A DNA stretch of 64,000 nucleotides from Smallanthus sonchifolius (GCA_023525975.1 CM042023.1:17533501-17597500), one strand, 5' to 3'. Shown: positions 22,506-33,512, counted from the stretch's first letter. The notes: generated by a model from the letters alone, not told the origin. Numbers and translations are program-made.

Positions 22506-23930
22506 AGGGGTGATAAAACCTGGGTTGATCTAGAAACATGTTGATGGAATAAAAATAATTTTTTTTTCTTTTTATAAAAAAAACCCACCAACCCAACCTA
22601 AAGTTACCGATGTGGGTGGTCTAAATCAATTTTAAGAAAGTAGATTATAATAAAATAATATAATTTGTGTAATCATATTCAGATAAAAACTTGATTTTGA
22701 TATTTTCTGTTTCCTTTCAACTTCTATAATCATGTTTCTAATAAAACTCTTTATTTTCAAAATAAACCCCTCTAGTATTCAATTTATTCATTTCTATCTC
22801 CACTAAATTCATATTTTCACTTTCAACCCTTATCTTTTCCAACCTTACAAACCATACCCTAAACTTGGTTTCGTATACAAACAGAGTAACTTTCAAACCG
22901 GTATGTAGCTATCTGACGAACAAGAGGGTTCTGGCTAGGAAAGACGGGGTTCTGATCCAACCAAATCTTTCGTGGAAACTTTTCTGTTAGAGGTGTTACT
23001 CTGTAATGATAACCACTTCTCGTATACAACAACCACTTTTGACTATTTACAATAACAATCCCTCAACTATTCTAAACTTGGTTCTAACTTAATATGCTTA
23101 CTTAGGGAATCTTTAAGGCATCTATCTAATCCAAGTTACTAAAAGTGTAAGTTCAACCCTCTAACTTTGCAAGGTGAGTTCATAGCCCCTCTTTTACTTT
23201 CCATCTTTGGGGTGGACAACATGTTCTTATTCAAACTCTATACTATTATCATAATACAATATTTTCATACTATTCAATAACAACTTTCTATACTTGTAAA
23301 CTTAAACGATTTTATACACACTCTACTACAATCATTAACTTTTTAGCCAACGAGAGTAAGTAAATAGATCTATTGGCCTGACAAGCCCATCTAGTGCTCA
23401 AGTTGACGTATTCTTTTCAACATCTCGGGTTGACGTATTCTTTTCAACTTGAGGCAGCTAGATGACAGAAACTGCATATTATAACAACACTTTGGGTCTG
23501 CGGTGCTCAGACGGGGAAACTATTCTAGTCACTAGGGTTGGTTGTGGACCTCGATGTATAAAAGATTAATTTACTTGTATTGAAAATGTTTATGAATTCT
23601 TCACTATTATTCTATGTTATATCTATGTATCTACTTAAACTTATGTTCTCACCAACTTTTTATTTGACCTATTTTAGCATGTTTTTCAGGTAATGGAAAT
23701 TAAGTTGTTGATATGCTCATGCTAGGAATTAAGATATGCTCCAGTGGACCTAGTTTAGATTTGAATTCAAAAAATGAGACTATTTGGTTGTTTGCTTTAT
23801 TTGATTCGAAATTTAATGTATTAACTATTTGGTTTAAATAATAAATTCCTTAGTATTCTTTTTATCCATGTGTGATAATTCAATTTCGTCGCTCCCCCAT
23901 GCATAATCCGTTTTCGACGAGGGTGTGACA
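22506..23930 (+). mobile_element. Probable LTR fragment of a gypsy element
   Basis: The region has no coding capacity and ends GACGAGGGTGTGACA at 23930, like the 3' end of Tekay-type LTRs. Words such as CTCACCAACTTTTT and CATGTTTTTCAGGTAATGG (about 23650-23700) parallel the R/U5 splice-donor region of the Tekay LTR further right in this window, read on its minus strand. The left end and target duplication could not be fixed. Confidence 0.45.
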
Positions 23931-24597
23931 GGTTTGAAGAAACCAGGTGGAATAATAGTCGGAGAGAGTATCAGAAAAGTTTGCCACTGGAAACAAATAC
24001 CACTTTTTGATGATCAAGAACCACCCCAAAAGCTTGGAAACGTTTTGACCGTTTTGACAGTTTAAAGGTCGCTGAGTATGAAATGGCGGCCCAAGATTCC
24101 AGAGAAGAAAGTATGGTTTGAAGGAACCGGGTGGAAGAATAGTCGGAGAGAGTATCAGAAAAGTTTTCCACTAGAAACAAATACCACTTCTTTGATGTGG
24201 CGGCCAAAGTTGGCAGAAAAGAGAGTAACCGTGAATGTGATAGTAAGAAAGTTGAGTATGACTGATCACTGCTCAATGTTAGTGTTGATAGTGGTAAGAG
24301 ATTTGATCTTCAAGTTGGTCTTAGAATGTTGCTTTCAACTGCTTCTTTCTTTGATTGTTTATCTTTTAATGTAAGATATGCATTGTGTCTTGTATATTCT
24401 CTTTGGCAGAAAAGAGAGCAACCGTGAATGTGATAGTAGGAAAGTTGAGTATGACTGATCAGTGCTCAATGTTAGTGTTGATGGTGGTAAGAGATTTGAT
24501 CTTCAAGTTGGTATGAGAATGTTGCTTTCAACTGCTTCTTTCTTTGATTGTTTATCTTTTAATGTAAAATATGCATTGTGTCTTGTATATTCTCTTT
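23931..24597. repeat. Local duplications: 75-bp dispersed pair and 193-bp tandem pair
   Basis: GGTTTGAAG...ATACCACTT occurs at 23931-24006 and 24115-24190 (about 90 percent identical). A 193-bp unit starting TGGCAGAAAAGAGAG is tandemly repeated at 24211 and 24404 and ends near 24597. One frame of the repeat unit reads SxLNVSVDGGKRFDLQVGMRMLLSTASFFDCLSFN, but I do not recognise it. The parent could be a gene fragment. Confidence 0.8.
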
Positions 24598-25720
24598 TAA
24601 CGGAAGATCAAAAGCGCAATTGTACTTTATGTAGACTATTTCTATCATAGGAGATGGAGGAAGACAAAGTGATCCATTGTTGTTATCTCCAAACCCCATT
24701 AAACATGATCTAGCATGATCACCATCCATTTGATCTCTTTCTCCCTCTCTTTCTCTCTCTGCAAGTCTTAAGTGCTTCAACTCAAGTTCATGTGCAAAGA
24801 TAAGTGCATATTTGTCTATATTCTAGACCGAGAGAGGGTTTGAAAGTTTAAATGTTTAATTTCTCCTGAGATTTAAGCTTACAAAAGGGTCATCGTTCTG
24901 GCTCTAACAGTTCTTTTAGTTCGATTACTGTCTGCAATTGAATTTGAGTCTAATTGAGAACCACCACAAAAATTCAAGACGAACAAGGTTTTCAAGGCGA
25001 ACTTTCTTGTTGATTCTAAGAATATCAAACATTCTAGCAATAATTTCTCGGTTTTTGTCTTTCTTTTAAAGACATTATCCACAATGTTTTCTACTTAAAG
25101 CATAGAAAATAAGGTTTTCATCAAACACGAAAGTTTTACTTTAAGATCTAGAGAAAACTCATAAAAGTTGGAAAGATAATAACGATTGAATTAACTTTAT
25201 GTGGTAACTTTTGCAATGTATATGGTCATACAATTCAAACCAGAGAATATAAGGTTTTCATCAAACATGACTGTTAGCTGTTGATTGTTGAATCTATCTG
25301 ATTTGAAAAGATAGAAATGATGGTGTAAACCACTCAATCAATCAAAATGATCATTTGTAGACCACCATTTGGAGGCCACACACTTTCCCCGCCTACTACT
25401 AATTCAAGTACCGCTTCTTGGCTAGAGTGTTGAAAATAAGATATGCGTTGTAGAAACCATATAAATGATGATTCAAATTGAATTACAATTGCGTGAACAT
25501 CACAATGAATGCACTGTGAATCATTGCACATATTTGCACGACAATCAAACGGAAAGAACACATTAATTTGTAGTATCACCATACAAATCCAGAAAAGATA
25601 CCAGTTTTCATCGTCATCGGATATAGGTAAGTATACCTATAAAAACTGGAAATATTTAATTTTCTTATTCAAAATAACACAACTTTACCGTAAATAGGTA
25701 AAAATTCAAATTAACACAAC
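24598..25720. other. Intergenic, nothing recognised
   Basis: No supported gene. A short phrase AATAAGGTTTTCATCAAACA recurs at 25109 and 25250, and AACACAACTTTA recurs near 25677 and 25714. Confidence 0.5.
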
Positions 25721-25729
25721 TTTATCGTA

Positions 25730-26247
25730 TCAACCTCCCACGGTGGAGGATATAATGAATTCGTCCCATCACCATACTCGAAGGAATCAACTGATCCGTC
25801 AAATATTAGATCCATAAAGTGACACGGGAGAATCGTCCAACATTCCCCGGTCAACAACTCCTCTGTTCTTAGTATATAATATACCCACCAAGCAAGAAGT
25901 CTGTTTGTTCAAGTCTGAACATGATGTAAGTTAAAACTAAAATTATTAATCTTTGAAATACATTAATACGACGTGTATATATTTTTTTAAAACTTACATT
26001 TGAACATATAAGCGTCTCCACAAAACCCTAGAAGGGTTCCCCAAAAATCCATGTCAAGTGTTGTACGACACATACAAGAGATCGTACACCATTGGGCATC
26101 TCCGTTGTAAAATAATTGGACAACATTTCGATACCAGCTCCGACCATTATCCCAAACATAGTTCTCTACCGGTGCCAGAATGTCTATGATGGGTGCATTA
26201 GAAGATGACCTGTTCTGACGCCTTATGTTTCTCCCGTTAGACGACAT
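25730..26247 (-). pseudogene. Palindrome-associated ORF, possible Ulp1-like peptidase start
   Basis: The minus strand has ATG at 26247 (MSSNGRNIRRQNRSSS) and an open exon to about 25997, ending in a good splice donor (AAT/GTAAGT). After the intron, a second open stretch near 25900-25730 reads AWWVYYILRTEELLTGECW, then ILPCHFMDLIFDGS, then GTNSLYPPPWEVD. The second part recalls the N-terminal section of transposon-encoded Ulp1/C48-type proteases, but no His-Asp-Cys triad is present before the reading ends. Triplet-spaced palindromes lie just upstream of its ATG, as for the MULE genes. It may be a third, truncated member of the same transposon system. Confidence 0.35.
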
Positions 26248-26307
26248 TTTCTTTTTACAGAAATTTATCGATCGAACGAACAAATGGAGAAATTTATAGG
26301 TGTGTGG

Positions 26308-26562
26308 AAAGGGTCTATACGTCTCGTATAGGTCAATACGAGGCGTATAAATTTCCCAATTTCCAATGCCAAACATCTTTCAGAGGTCACATCGCACCTT
26401 ATACTCGTTGTATGGTACTATACGTGCTGTATAGACTTTTATACGTAACGTATAGACCAATACATCAAGTATAGGGTACGACGTGACCCCTGCAAAATGT
26501 CCTGCATTAGAAATGGGAAAAAACTATATGCCTCGTATTGACTTATACGAGGCGTATAACGA
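26308..26562. repeat. Triplet-spaced palindrome cluster B0
   Basis: Units at about 26311-26349 (triplets TCT and AGG), a degenerate series at 26399-26475 (CTATACG-TGC-TGTATAG, TATACG-TAA-CGTATAG) and about 26524-26560 (CCT and AGG). They lie between the 26247 ORF and the left terminus of MULE copy B, so they are outside copy B. Confidence 0.8.
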
Positions 26563-26719
26563 GTTTCAAAATAGGGGTTGATGCGTATATTAGGACCCTT
26601 TTGAAATGACCAGGGGTTTGGTGTTGACTCCTTTGCACTAAAACACGTGTGTTGACTGTTTTCCTATTTATTTTGGGCACTACTAATGGGACACGGGAAT
26701 TGCTATCTCGATCGGGCTC

Positions 26720-27078
26720 CATACACATCGTATAGAGCAATATGATGCGTATAGCCTTCACAATTTCCCAAGCCCGACAACATCATACACCTGGTCATTC
26801 AAACCCCTATACGTATCGTATAAGTCAATACGGTGCGGTTTAGGGTACGAGGTAACTTCTGCAACTAGTCATCCATCACAACTTTATACGCCGCGTATAG
26901 GACTATACGTGGCGTATAGAGATGTGATGGATGACTAGTTGAAGTAGGTACCTCGTACCCTAAACCGCATCGTATTGACCTATATGATGCGTATAGGGGT
27001 TGGAATGACCAGGTGTACGATGTTTTCGGTTTGACCAGGATGCTATACGCATCGTATAGGGATATACGATGCGTATAG
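26720..27078. repeat. Triplet-spaced palindrome cluster B1 with long inverted repeat
   Basis: Units lie at about 26722-26757 (CACATCG-type and ATG), 26806-26822, 26884-26920 (CCG and TGG), 26979-26997 and 27041-27078 (CAT and ATG). Positions 26806-26997 form an inverted repeat of about 95-bp arms, centred on the CCG/TGG pair. This is the counterpart of the one in copy A at 3409-3584. Confidence 0.85.
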
Positions 27079-27170
27079 GGGCCAAATTTTGTGTGTTTAA
27101 CCATGCAGAATTCTCATTTGAACGTATCATTAAAAAATTTTCAAACAATTTCCCTCAAAAAGTTATAGCA

Positions 27171-29131
27171 ATGTCTTGGTGGTGGGATGGTAACTACGAT
27201 TTTCAGGTATATTCTAACGAGTCGCTGGAAAACAACCCGCAAAGTTTTGGATTTCAAGATGTGAACCGGGAGGAGGTCTCGTCCGACGTTTATTCTAATC
27301 AGCGGGTAAGGCTTCCCGATTTGAACGAGCCACTAAGCAATCTCGAGTTCGTATACGGTGAACCCTCTTACCTTACACAACCAACGGACGACTTCGTGTA
27401 TGGTGAAGTCTCTTACCCGACACAACAAACCGACAACTTCGTATACGCGGAGAACAAGCCGGCTAACGACTCCGAAGACGAGGAACAAACCGTCCAACCG
27501 TGACGTATAAAACTGACCAGGTATAACATTCATATATATATATATATATGCATACATTTAGTTTGTTGTTTATTAACTTTTACCGTACCGTTGTTGAAGA
27601 ATTTTCAGTCTCGTGAACAGTTGGTGGATTGGGCTGTCCGTAGAGGACGTGAGAATGGTTACGTCATTGTCACCCGATGATCGAGGAGAAAAGGCGACGA
27701 CCTGTCGGAACCGGTTATCAAGGTGTGGCTTGTGTGTGACCGTCACGACGAACGTAAGTCTACTTCCACGGTTCGACGTGCCGATAACAAGAAAACAGGC
27801 TGTCCCTTTAAATTGGAAGGAGAGTACCAACTAAATACTGGTGATTGGAAATTAACGGTGAAGTATGGCAGTCATAGCCACGAACCTAGTTAACATCTTG
27901 AGGCGCACTCGTTTGCCAGGAGACTGTCTGAGTCGGAATAAGTTTTGGTGTCGTATTCGCAAAACATGATGCCACGAAACATTCTGGCAACCTTAAGGGA
28001 GCAAAACCCAGAGAGTAGTTGCATTAAAAAAGACATTTATAATGTGATACAAAAGATAAAAAACGAAATGAGAGTAGGTGAAACTCCAATGCAGGTTCTG
28101 GAGCACCTGCTTTCTTCTAAAGATTACGTCTACTATACTCGGGAGGATCCCGTCACAAATGCTGTGCAAGAGATATTCTTTGTTTATCCGAAATCCTACG
28201 AGATGTGGCGTGCGTTCCCGCACGTGTTGACGATCGATGCAACGTACAAAACAAACATCTATAGACTTGCATTTGTCCAAGTGGTCGGTGTGACCTCCAC
28301 ACTAGTCGTTTTGCGTCGCTCATGCATTTATATCTAAAGAACGGGAGGAAAACTTCGCCTGGTTGCTACTGCAAATCAAAGGTATGTTGCAAAAGTGTAT
28401 GGAGCCGCGTGGGATAGTAACAGACAGGGACAAAGCTCTTATGAATGCGTGTGATAAAATATTCCCGAAAAGTTCCAAGAACCTATGTTGGTGGCACATA
28501 CACGAGAATATCTTAAAACATTGCAAGACATCATTTATAGACGAAGACTGGGCAAATTTCAAATTGTTCTAACTATCTCGTTTTAATACAGGTGGCAGAA
28601 TCCCGCTAGATGCGGTGGACGTCTTCTGGAGAAAGCTTGATCTAAAATCGTCGTTTGTCGAAGATGAAAATGTAGACGTGGATAAAGTACTTGGTCAAGT
28701 GAGAAACAAAATTATGTCACAACCCGATCACGTCAAAAAAAGTATGTTGTCGAGAATCGTAGAGGTGGTCTTTTCCAGCAAAAGTAACAAGAAAGAGCCT
28801 GTGGTACAAGAAGATACTCGCGGTCGTCCAACTTTGAAAAAACAACAACAAAGGAAACAAGATGTAGCGAGAAACAACTCGTTCACAGGATCCCAACAAA
28901 GCATATGTGACCCTGCGAGACATAACTCCTATATTGCATCACAGGACTCTCGACAAGTGAGTTCAGTCATTCAACACCGTTGTTCAACGACGGGTAAAGG
29001 AAAGCAACCACAAGATGATAACGCCCGTCATGGGTTTCCATTGATGATGGGGAAAGATGTAGTTAACAATATAAATTGTTTTAAGGATTCGATTCCATCT
29101 TTGTTTATCCCTACATTTCACGTATACAGGA
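27171..29131 (+). pseudogene. FAR1/MULE transposase, frameshifted, DDE domain incomplete
   Basis: Start MSWWWDG at 27171, as in copy A. Exon 1 meets TGA at 27501-27503. The second exon (from about 27611) has frameshifts and stops through the FAR1 zinc region. An open stretch from 27945 encodes the transposase core (TIDATYKTN; then VTDRDKALMNACDKIFP and CWWHIHENILKHC up to 28571). At about 28570 the reading jumps from WANFKLF to GGRIPLDAVDVFWRKLDL, which removes the region expected to carry the third catalytic acid. The linker after that is basic and Gln/Asn-rich (GRPTLKKQQQRKQD), with repeats of ARxNSxxxSQ. It leads into the OTU domain after a frame change near 29100. Confidence 0.8.
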
Positions 29132-29694
29132 TGTAAATCCCGACGGTAACTGTGGTTTTCGATCGGTAGCTGTGGGCTTAGGGTTAAATTTAAACCGGTG
29201 GTTTTTTATTCGACAACAACTTCTACAGGAGATGGACAATAAAGAAGAATCGTGGAGAACTGTTTTCGACAGAGTCGCCTTTCAAGAGTATGATAGGCTA
29301 CGTCACACGATAGATTGGCAGGATGTGAAAGCCGCACCAGTTAGTCGTTGGATGTGGATGCCATACACATGACTCTTAATTGCTCAAAGATTTGGGGTGA
29401 TTGTTCATCTTTTAAGCATCGCCGGTAATCAAACATTTTTTCCATTATGGTTTGGTCCTAACGTTCACGCTCAACATCAAATCGTATCGTTCGTTCACGT
29501 CAACAATGCTCATTTCATCCACGTCAAGTTAGACGGAGATTTTCCGATGCCCACGCCGAATGCTCTTTGGATTTTGCACCGAAATGATGTTGCAGCAGAA
29601 TGGGAAAATATATACAGTGATCGTATCGAACGGTTTAAAAAGATAATGGCTACTGATTCACAGAACTATACACAATATGTAACGAATGTTGGAT
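29100..29694 (+). pseudogene. OTU-like cysteine protease domain fused to the transposase
   Basis: The reading PYISRIQDVNPDGNCGFRSV starts the domain. DGNC supplies the catalytic Asp/Cys neighbourhood of OTU deubiquitinases, and HVNNAHFIHVKLDGDFPMP supplies the C-terminal catalytic His block. Between them lie LQEMDNKEESW, VSRWMWMPYT, a TGA at about 29370, and IAQRFGVIVHLLSI. OTU proteases cleave ubiquitin or ubiquitin-like chains. Fusion of OTU to MULE transposases is known in plants. It would act in the nucleus if expressed. Copy A has lost this part completely. Confidence 0.78.
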
Positions 29695-29769
29695 AATGTA
29701 ATTTAATAATAATTATGTTAATAAAATTTGATTATGTAACAAATGGAAACCCTGAAAATTTCAAAGGTC

Positions 29770-30290
29770 ATGGTCTATACGCTACGTATTGTACTATACG
29801 AAGCGTATAGATCTAAGATATACTCAGAACTCTCATCGTATAGGGCCAAACGCACCCCCACTTTTACACAAAACCTTATACGAAGCCAAGGGAGATTCTT
29901 GATTATCGGCTCCAAAAATTTCTATTCTACTCGTAAAGGTACGTGATCTACACTAATATTGCTTTTATTTATATTATTACCCGTTAAAATTGCGTAGAAT
30001 TAGCATTATATAATCTGATATTGATGAACTATACACAACGTATAGCCATATACGTGGCGTATAGTTCATCTGAGGAAGAAGATGAAACCATACGCCACGC
30101 GTAAGCCTATACGTTGCGTATTACTAAAGTTTCTCGGTAACTGACCTGCGTATGGTCTGGGGTTCCCGCGCATAGCTTGGTTTGCCTGGAAACTGACCTG
30201 CATTTGGCTTGGGTTGCCTGCGTATGGCTTGGTTACCCGGTAACACCCTATACGCCACGTATAAGGCTATATGTGGTGTATAGGTTTTTA
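29770..30290. repeat. Triplet-spaced palindromes and 5' UTR intron of ORF1-like gene
   Basis: Pairs lie at about 29774-29811 (CTA and AAG), 30029-30066 (ACA-type and TGG), 30091-30121 (CCA and TTG) and 30246-30285 (CCA and a decayed TGG). A good donor, CGTAAAG/GTACGT, is at 29938/29939 and an acceptor, ATTTTCAG, ends at 30521, three bases before the ATG at 30524. This suggests a 582-bp intron in the leader. The donor sequence is conserved in copy A. Confidence 0.7.
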
Positions 30291-30523
30291 AAAAAAAACT
30301 TTTTTAAATTAAAAAAAAACCATTTATTATTATTTTAAATTATTTATATTAAAAAAACAATTATTTATTATTTTTAAAATAAAAAAAACAATTTATTATT
30401 AGTTTAAATTATTTATTTATATTAAAAAACAATTTATTATTATTTTAAATTATTTATATTAAAAACAATTTTTTATTATAATTAAATTTAAAAAGAAAAA
30501 ACAATTTATTATTATTTTCAGAT

Positions 30524-32308
30524 ATGTCGGATCACGAGTACGATATTCAGATGGAGGAGTTAGATGATCTCGCGCACTACCCGTATTTGGATTTTCAGCC
30601 CGAAGCTACGGGAGGTACGGTTGGGGCCGGGGACGGCGGTGGACTGGGAGCTTCTCCAGGAGGTCCAGGAGGCGGAGCGGGCCAGGGCCATCATAGGCGA
30701 GGACACGCCATGGGATCGCCTTTTTGATCTTTCATTCACCGAGACCTAGCGAGAGGTGGTTGTAGAGTTTCTTTCGACGTTCATCTACTCAGAGGAGGGG
30801 CTGGAGCCCCTTCCCGGGGAGGCGCCGGCAGAGGAGCCGGATCAGGTCTCCTTCCGTATTTTTGGCCTGCAGTACCTTCTGACCCTCTGTCAGTGGGCCG
30901 TTGCGACGGGCTTGTACTTCAAGCCCGAGACGGTTTTGCCAGTTTACAGTGCGGCGGTGACGGAGGTGGACAAGGAGGAACTCGTTTTTTGGGGTTTGAT
31001 TTCCGATAGCCCTTGGTTAGGTACCAAGGTGTAGGTCCTGAGCAGACCTGAAATAACAGATCTGCGGAGAAATTCTTTAAATAGTCCGGATCGAGAGGCG
31101 GAATCTCTGGATCCGGTATCACTCTCGAATCAGAAATGGTAGAGACGGGTGCGGGAATCACATATACGAACAGAAACATATGAAAGTGAAAAAAAAAACA
31201 GCTAATTGAAAGCATAAAACGTATGATTCTTTGATTGATATGAAAATTAAAAGCTCGATCATACACTAACAATTAGTCTCACCCCAGGGTGAGCTCCCCC
31301 TGGGGTGGTGATTCCCTCTACAGACACACTCTCACTCCTAGGACATAATCTGCTATATATAGGAGGCCAAGTACATGCGCCTTGTTTTCCAAGCCACCGC
31401 CCAATGGGCCTGAAAAACAGGTATCGAAACTACCTAGTTTCGATTGAGCAAATGTTCAACCGAAACTAGTAGTTTCGATTGAACAAAAGTTCAAACGAAA
31501 CTAGTAGTTTCGATACTGTAATTTCGATTGACAGCATCAGTCTCAAAATTATACCCAACACAAGGCGAGGGTTTCGGGGATTAGAGACCCCCTCTATAGA
31601 TATTTGCACCAGCTTATCTCGACGTCGATCGCACCGCGTCAGAAAAGCCGTGAATGGTGCACCGATATAGACCTCTTTTTTCTCTACTGCCTGCTTACAG
31701 GCACGGGGTGCGCCCTATCCACATGCCTCGTGAGTTATTTTGCGTCTGCTTATATGCAGCAGAGGCGTGGGCTTTTGTATGGCCGCGCTTTTATCACTCA
31801 GGTAATGCGTGCTCTTACACCATGGCATGCGCATGAGCCTGAGTTGTTACCGCCCATTCCCCCTGTCAGATTAGGCCGCCGCACGGCTAGCGGCATGCGC
31901 ATCACGCATCGATTCCTGGGGCTCGGCCTACGGTTCGTAGGGGCTGTCCAGGACCAGGTTTGGGTCCCGGTGCCGTTTCCGCCGATGCTTGGACAGGGGG
32001 ACCCGCAACCACAGCCACAGCCGCAGCCGCACGCCGAGCCCATCCACGACCAGCCGCCACAGCATCTCCGACATGCACGTTGGTCTGTTAGGCTGGACAG
32101 GGCCACCCAGGCATTGCTTGATGGACTTGTTGCCAACTCACAGCTACAGGCTCGTCATAGCGACCGCATGGAGGACCTGATGATGTGGGCGGTTGGTCGC
32201 CTCGTGGATCTGTCACGAGCCGCCGACATCCAGCCACCGGCACTACCACCGCCACATTATTATCCGGGCGACCCCGTTCAAGATGAGGGCGAGGCGGGTC
32301 AGGCTTAG
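30524..32308 (+). pseudogene. Athila ORF1-like transposon protein, interrupted by solo LTR
   Basis: Homologous to 1512-175. It starts MSDHEYDIQMEELDDL at 30524. A deletion near 30600 removes about a dozen residues present in copy A (ADSEWYGRCQ) and shifts the frame, and TAG at about 30747 stands in a TETYREVV-like block. A 531-bp solo LTR splits the sequence at 31030, between SDSPWLGTK and RVSGIRDP. The frame from 31604 is open to TAG at 32306-32308 and encodes the conserved RQKSREWCTD, LFFLYCLLTGTGC and a C-terminal Pro/His-rich tail (QPQPQPQPH). The protein has no visible enzyme motif; its role in the element is unknown. Confidence 0.65.
31030..31560 (-). mobile_element. Solo LTR of a copia-type element, TSD CAAGG
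   Basis: The insert begins TGTAGGTC and ends CCCAACA, with CAAGG at 31025-31029 and 31561-31565. The ending GGACCTACA on its minus strand matches the 3' end of the copia LTR at 59052 (TGGACCTACA), so it lies in minus orientation. A TATATATA box is near 31353. It contains three to four copies of the TCGAAACT/AGTTTCGA palindrome at 31414-31530. Confidence 0.88.
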
Positions 32309-32606
32309 TTGTTTTTATTTGTATTCAGTTTGTTTATTCTGTTATGTATGTAAAAACATTTTGATGTATATATTTAATTTTTTGATGTAATGTATATACT
32401 GTTTAGTTATTTGTTTGGTTGTAATGTTTAATATTTTGTTTGGTTGTAATGATAAATTATAAATGTAAAATTATAATAAATGTTAAAAAAAAATAGATAA
32501 CAAACTTATATTAACAAAGTTATAGAAATTAAATTAAAAAAGATAACAAACTTATATTAACAAAGTTATATAAATTAAATTAAAAAATATAATTAAATAA
32601 AAAAAA

Positions 32607-32825
32607 CCTATACGTGACGTATAGGGCAATACGCCACGTATAAAGGTTTTTAAATTCCAAATCTGCCAACTTTTGAAGCAAAAATATAAACCGTGACCCA
32701 TACGTTGCGTATAGAGCAATACGCCACGTATAGGACCCAGCCCCCAGACAGGGAATGACATGTGGCATTCTGTTGTCAACTGAAACATGTACGTCTTGTA
32801 TTGGACTATACGAGAGCGTATAGGG
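32607..32825. repeat. Triplet-spaced palindrome cluster B2
   Basis: Pairs lie at about 32608-32643 (TGA and CCA), 32699-32742 (TTG and CCA) and 32788-32823 (TCT-like and AGAG). They precede the right terminus of copy B. Confidence 0.82.
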
Positions 32826-32965
32826 CGGCGGCGTGTGCAATTAACAATATTTCATGTCCCATTAGAATCTCCCTTTATTTTTCACCACTCCAATTCTCAC
32901 CAAACTGGAGTGACGTCATTCACACGACCATGTGGACCCCTGATGCAAATCATTAAAACAAACTT

Positions 32966-33226
32966 TTTTTTGAACGACGAACATTGAATGTTGTGACGTC
33001 GCACCCCCGTCATATGGGAGAGCATCATCCAACTCTGACCAATATGTTGTCTTAACCTGGCTCACTTGGTGTAAGAGTTGGAGAGCATCCAAGGAAAAAT
33101 CTCACCCAACACGGCCCATTCGGGGCTTGAGGGAGAGCCGAGGCTCGAACCCTAGATCGACATGGGTAAAACCATGGTGCATCAGCCTAAGAATTAGGTC
33201 TCATTTGTATGCCTTAGAAATCACTA
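32966..33226 (-). mobile_element. tRNA-derived SINE, copy B, 5'-truncated
   Basis: Reverse-complement relative of the SINE at 14328-14664. It shares GGCTGATGCACCA, the Pol III-like GGGTTCGAGCCTCGGC, ACAACATATT and CGACGTCACAACATTCAATGT, and ends in an A-run (T run at 32967-32974). The tRNA-like head seen in copy A before TTTCTAAGGCAT is absent. Confidence 0.8.
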
Positions 33227-33469
33227 AAACAACCTACTTCAAGGACCCTTTTACATTTATATTCTTCAACCTATAACATTCAAGATTCAACTTAATAGTT
33301 TCAAGTTAAAGAATTTACAAAAAAAAAAAATAGAAAACAAATGTTATTACCTTTTATTTAGTAACAATTTCTGTTAAACCCAAAAAATACCGTGCTAATT
33401 AATATGATTAATTAAAACCTAGCTTGATGCCACTTTTTATATTCTTCAACCAATAGTTGGCTTATAGAC

Positions 33470-33510
33470 TTGGCGCCAAGTTTTTCCTGGCTAGCTGCCC
33501 GACATTTTAC
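33470..33510 (+). repeat. Inverted repeat flanking SMR gene, left arm
   Basis: A 41-bp arm starting TTGGCGCCAAGTTTTTCCTGG whose reverse complement lies at 34627-34667. There are three mismatches, all transitions. The two arms enclose 1.1 kb that holds a SINE-like sequence and the SMR6-like gene. Confidence 0.9.
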
Positions 33511-33512
33511 CA

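Larger units (their letters stand above)
26683..32865 (+). mobile_element. MULE-like DNA transposon, copy B (complete ends)
   Basis: The left terminus is CTAATGGGACACGGGAATTG (26683). The right terminus is the reverse complement in part (CATGTCCCATTAG, ending at 32865). In order it holds palindrome clusters, a FAR1/MULE transposase with C-terminal OTU domain (27171-29694), palindromes and an intron, an Athila ORF1-like gene (30524-32308) and a final palindrome cluster. It is 6.18 kb, including a 531-bp solo LTR inserted at 31030. No convincing 9-bp target duplication is visible next to the termini. It is colinear with copy A but in the opposite orientation. Confidence 0.78.

Noticed and set aside
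26865..27104. Small open frames with peptides like YTxRIxLYxAYR near the palindromes
   Set aside because: The CTATACG palindromes are read as the same amino acids in several frames. The ORFs are by-products of the repeat and lack other coding signals.
31030..31560. Intron in the ORF1-like gene
   Set aside because: It has TG...CA ends, a 5-bp direct duplication and LTR similarity, and it is absent from copy A; it is a solo LTR.
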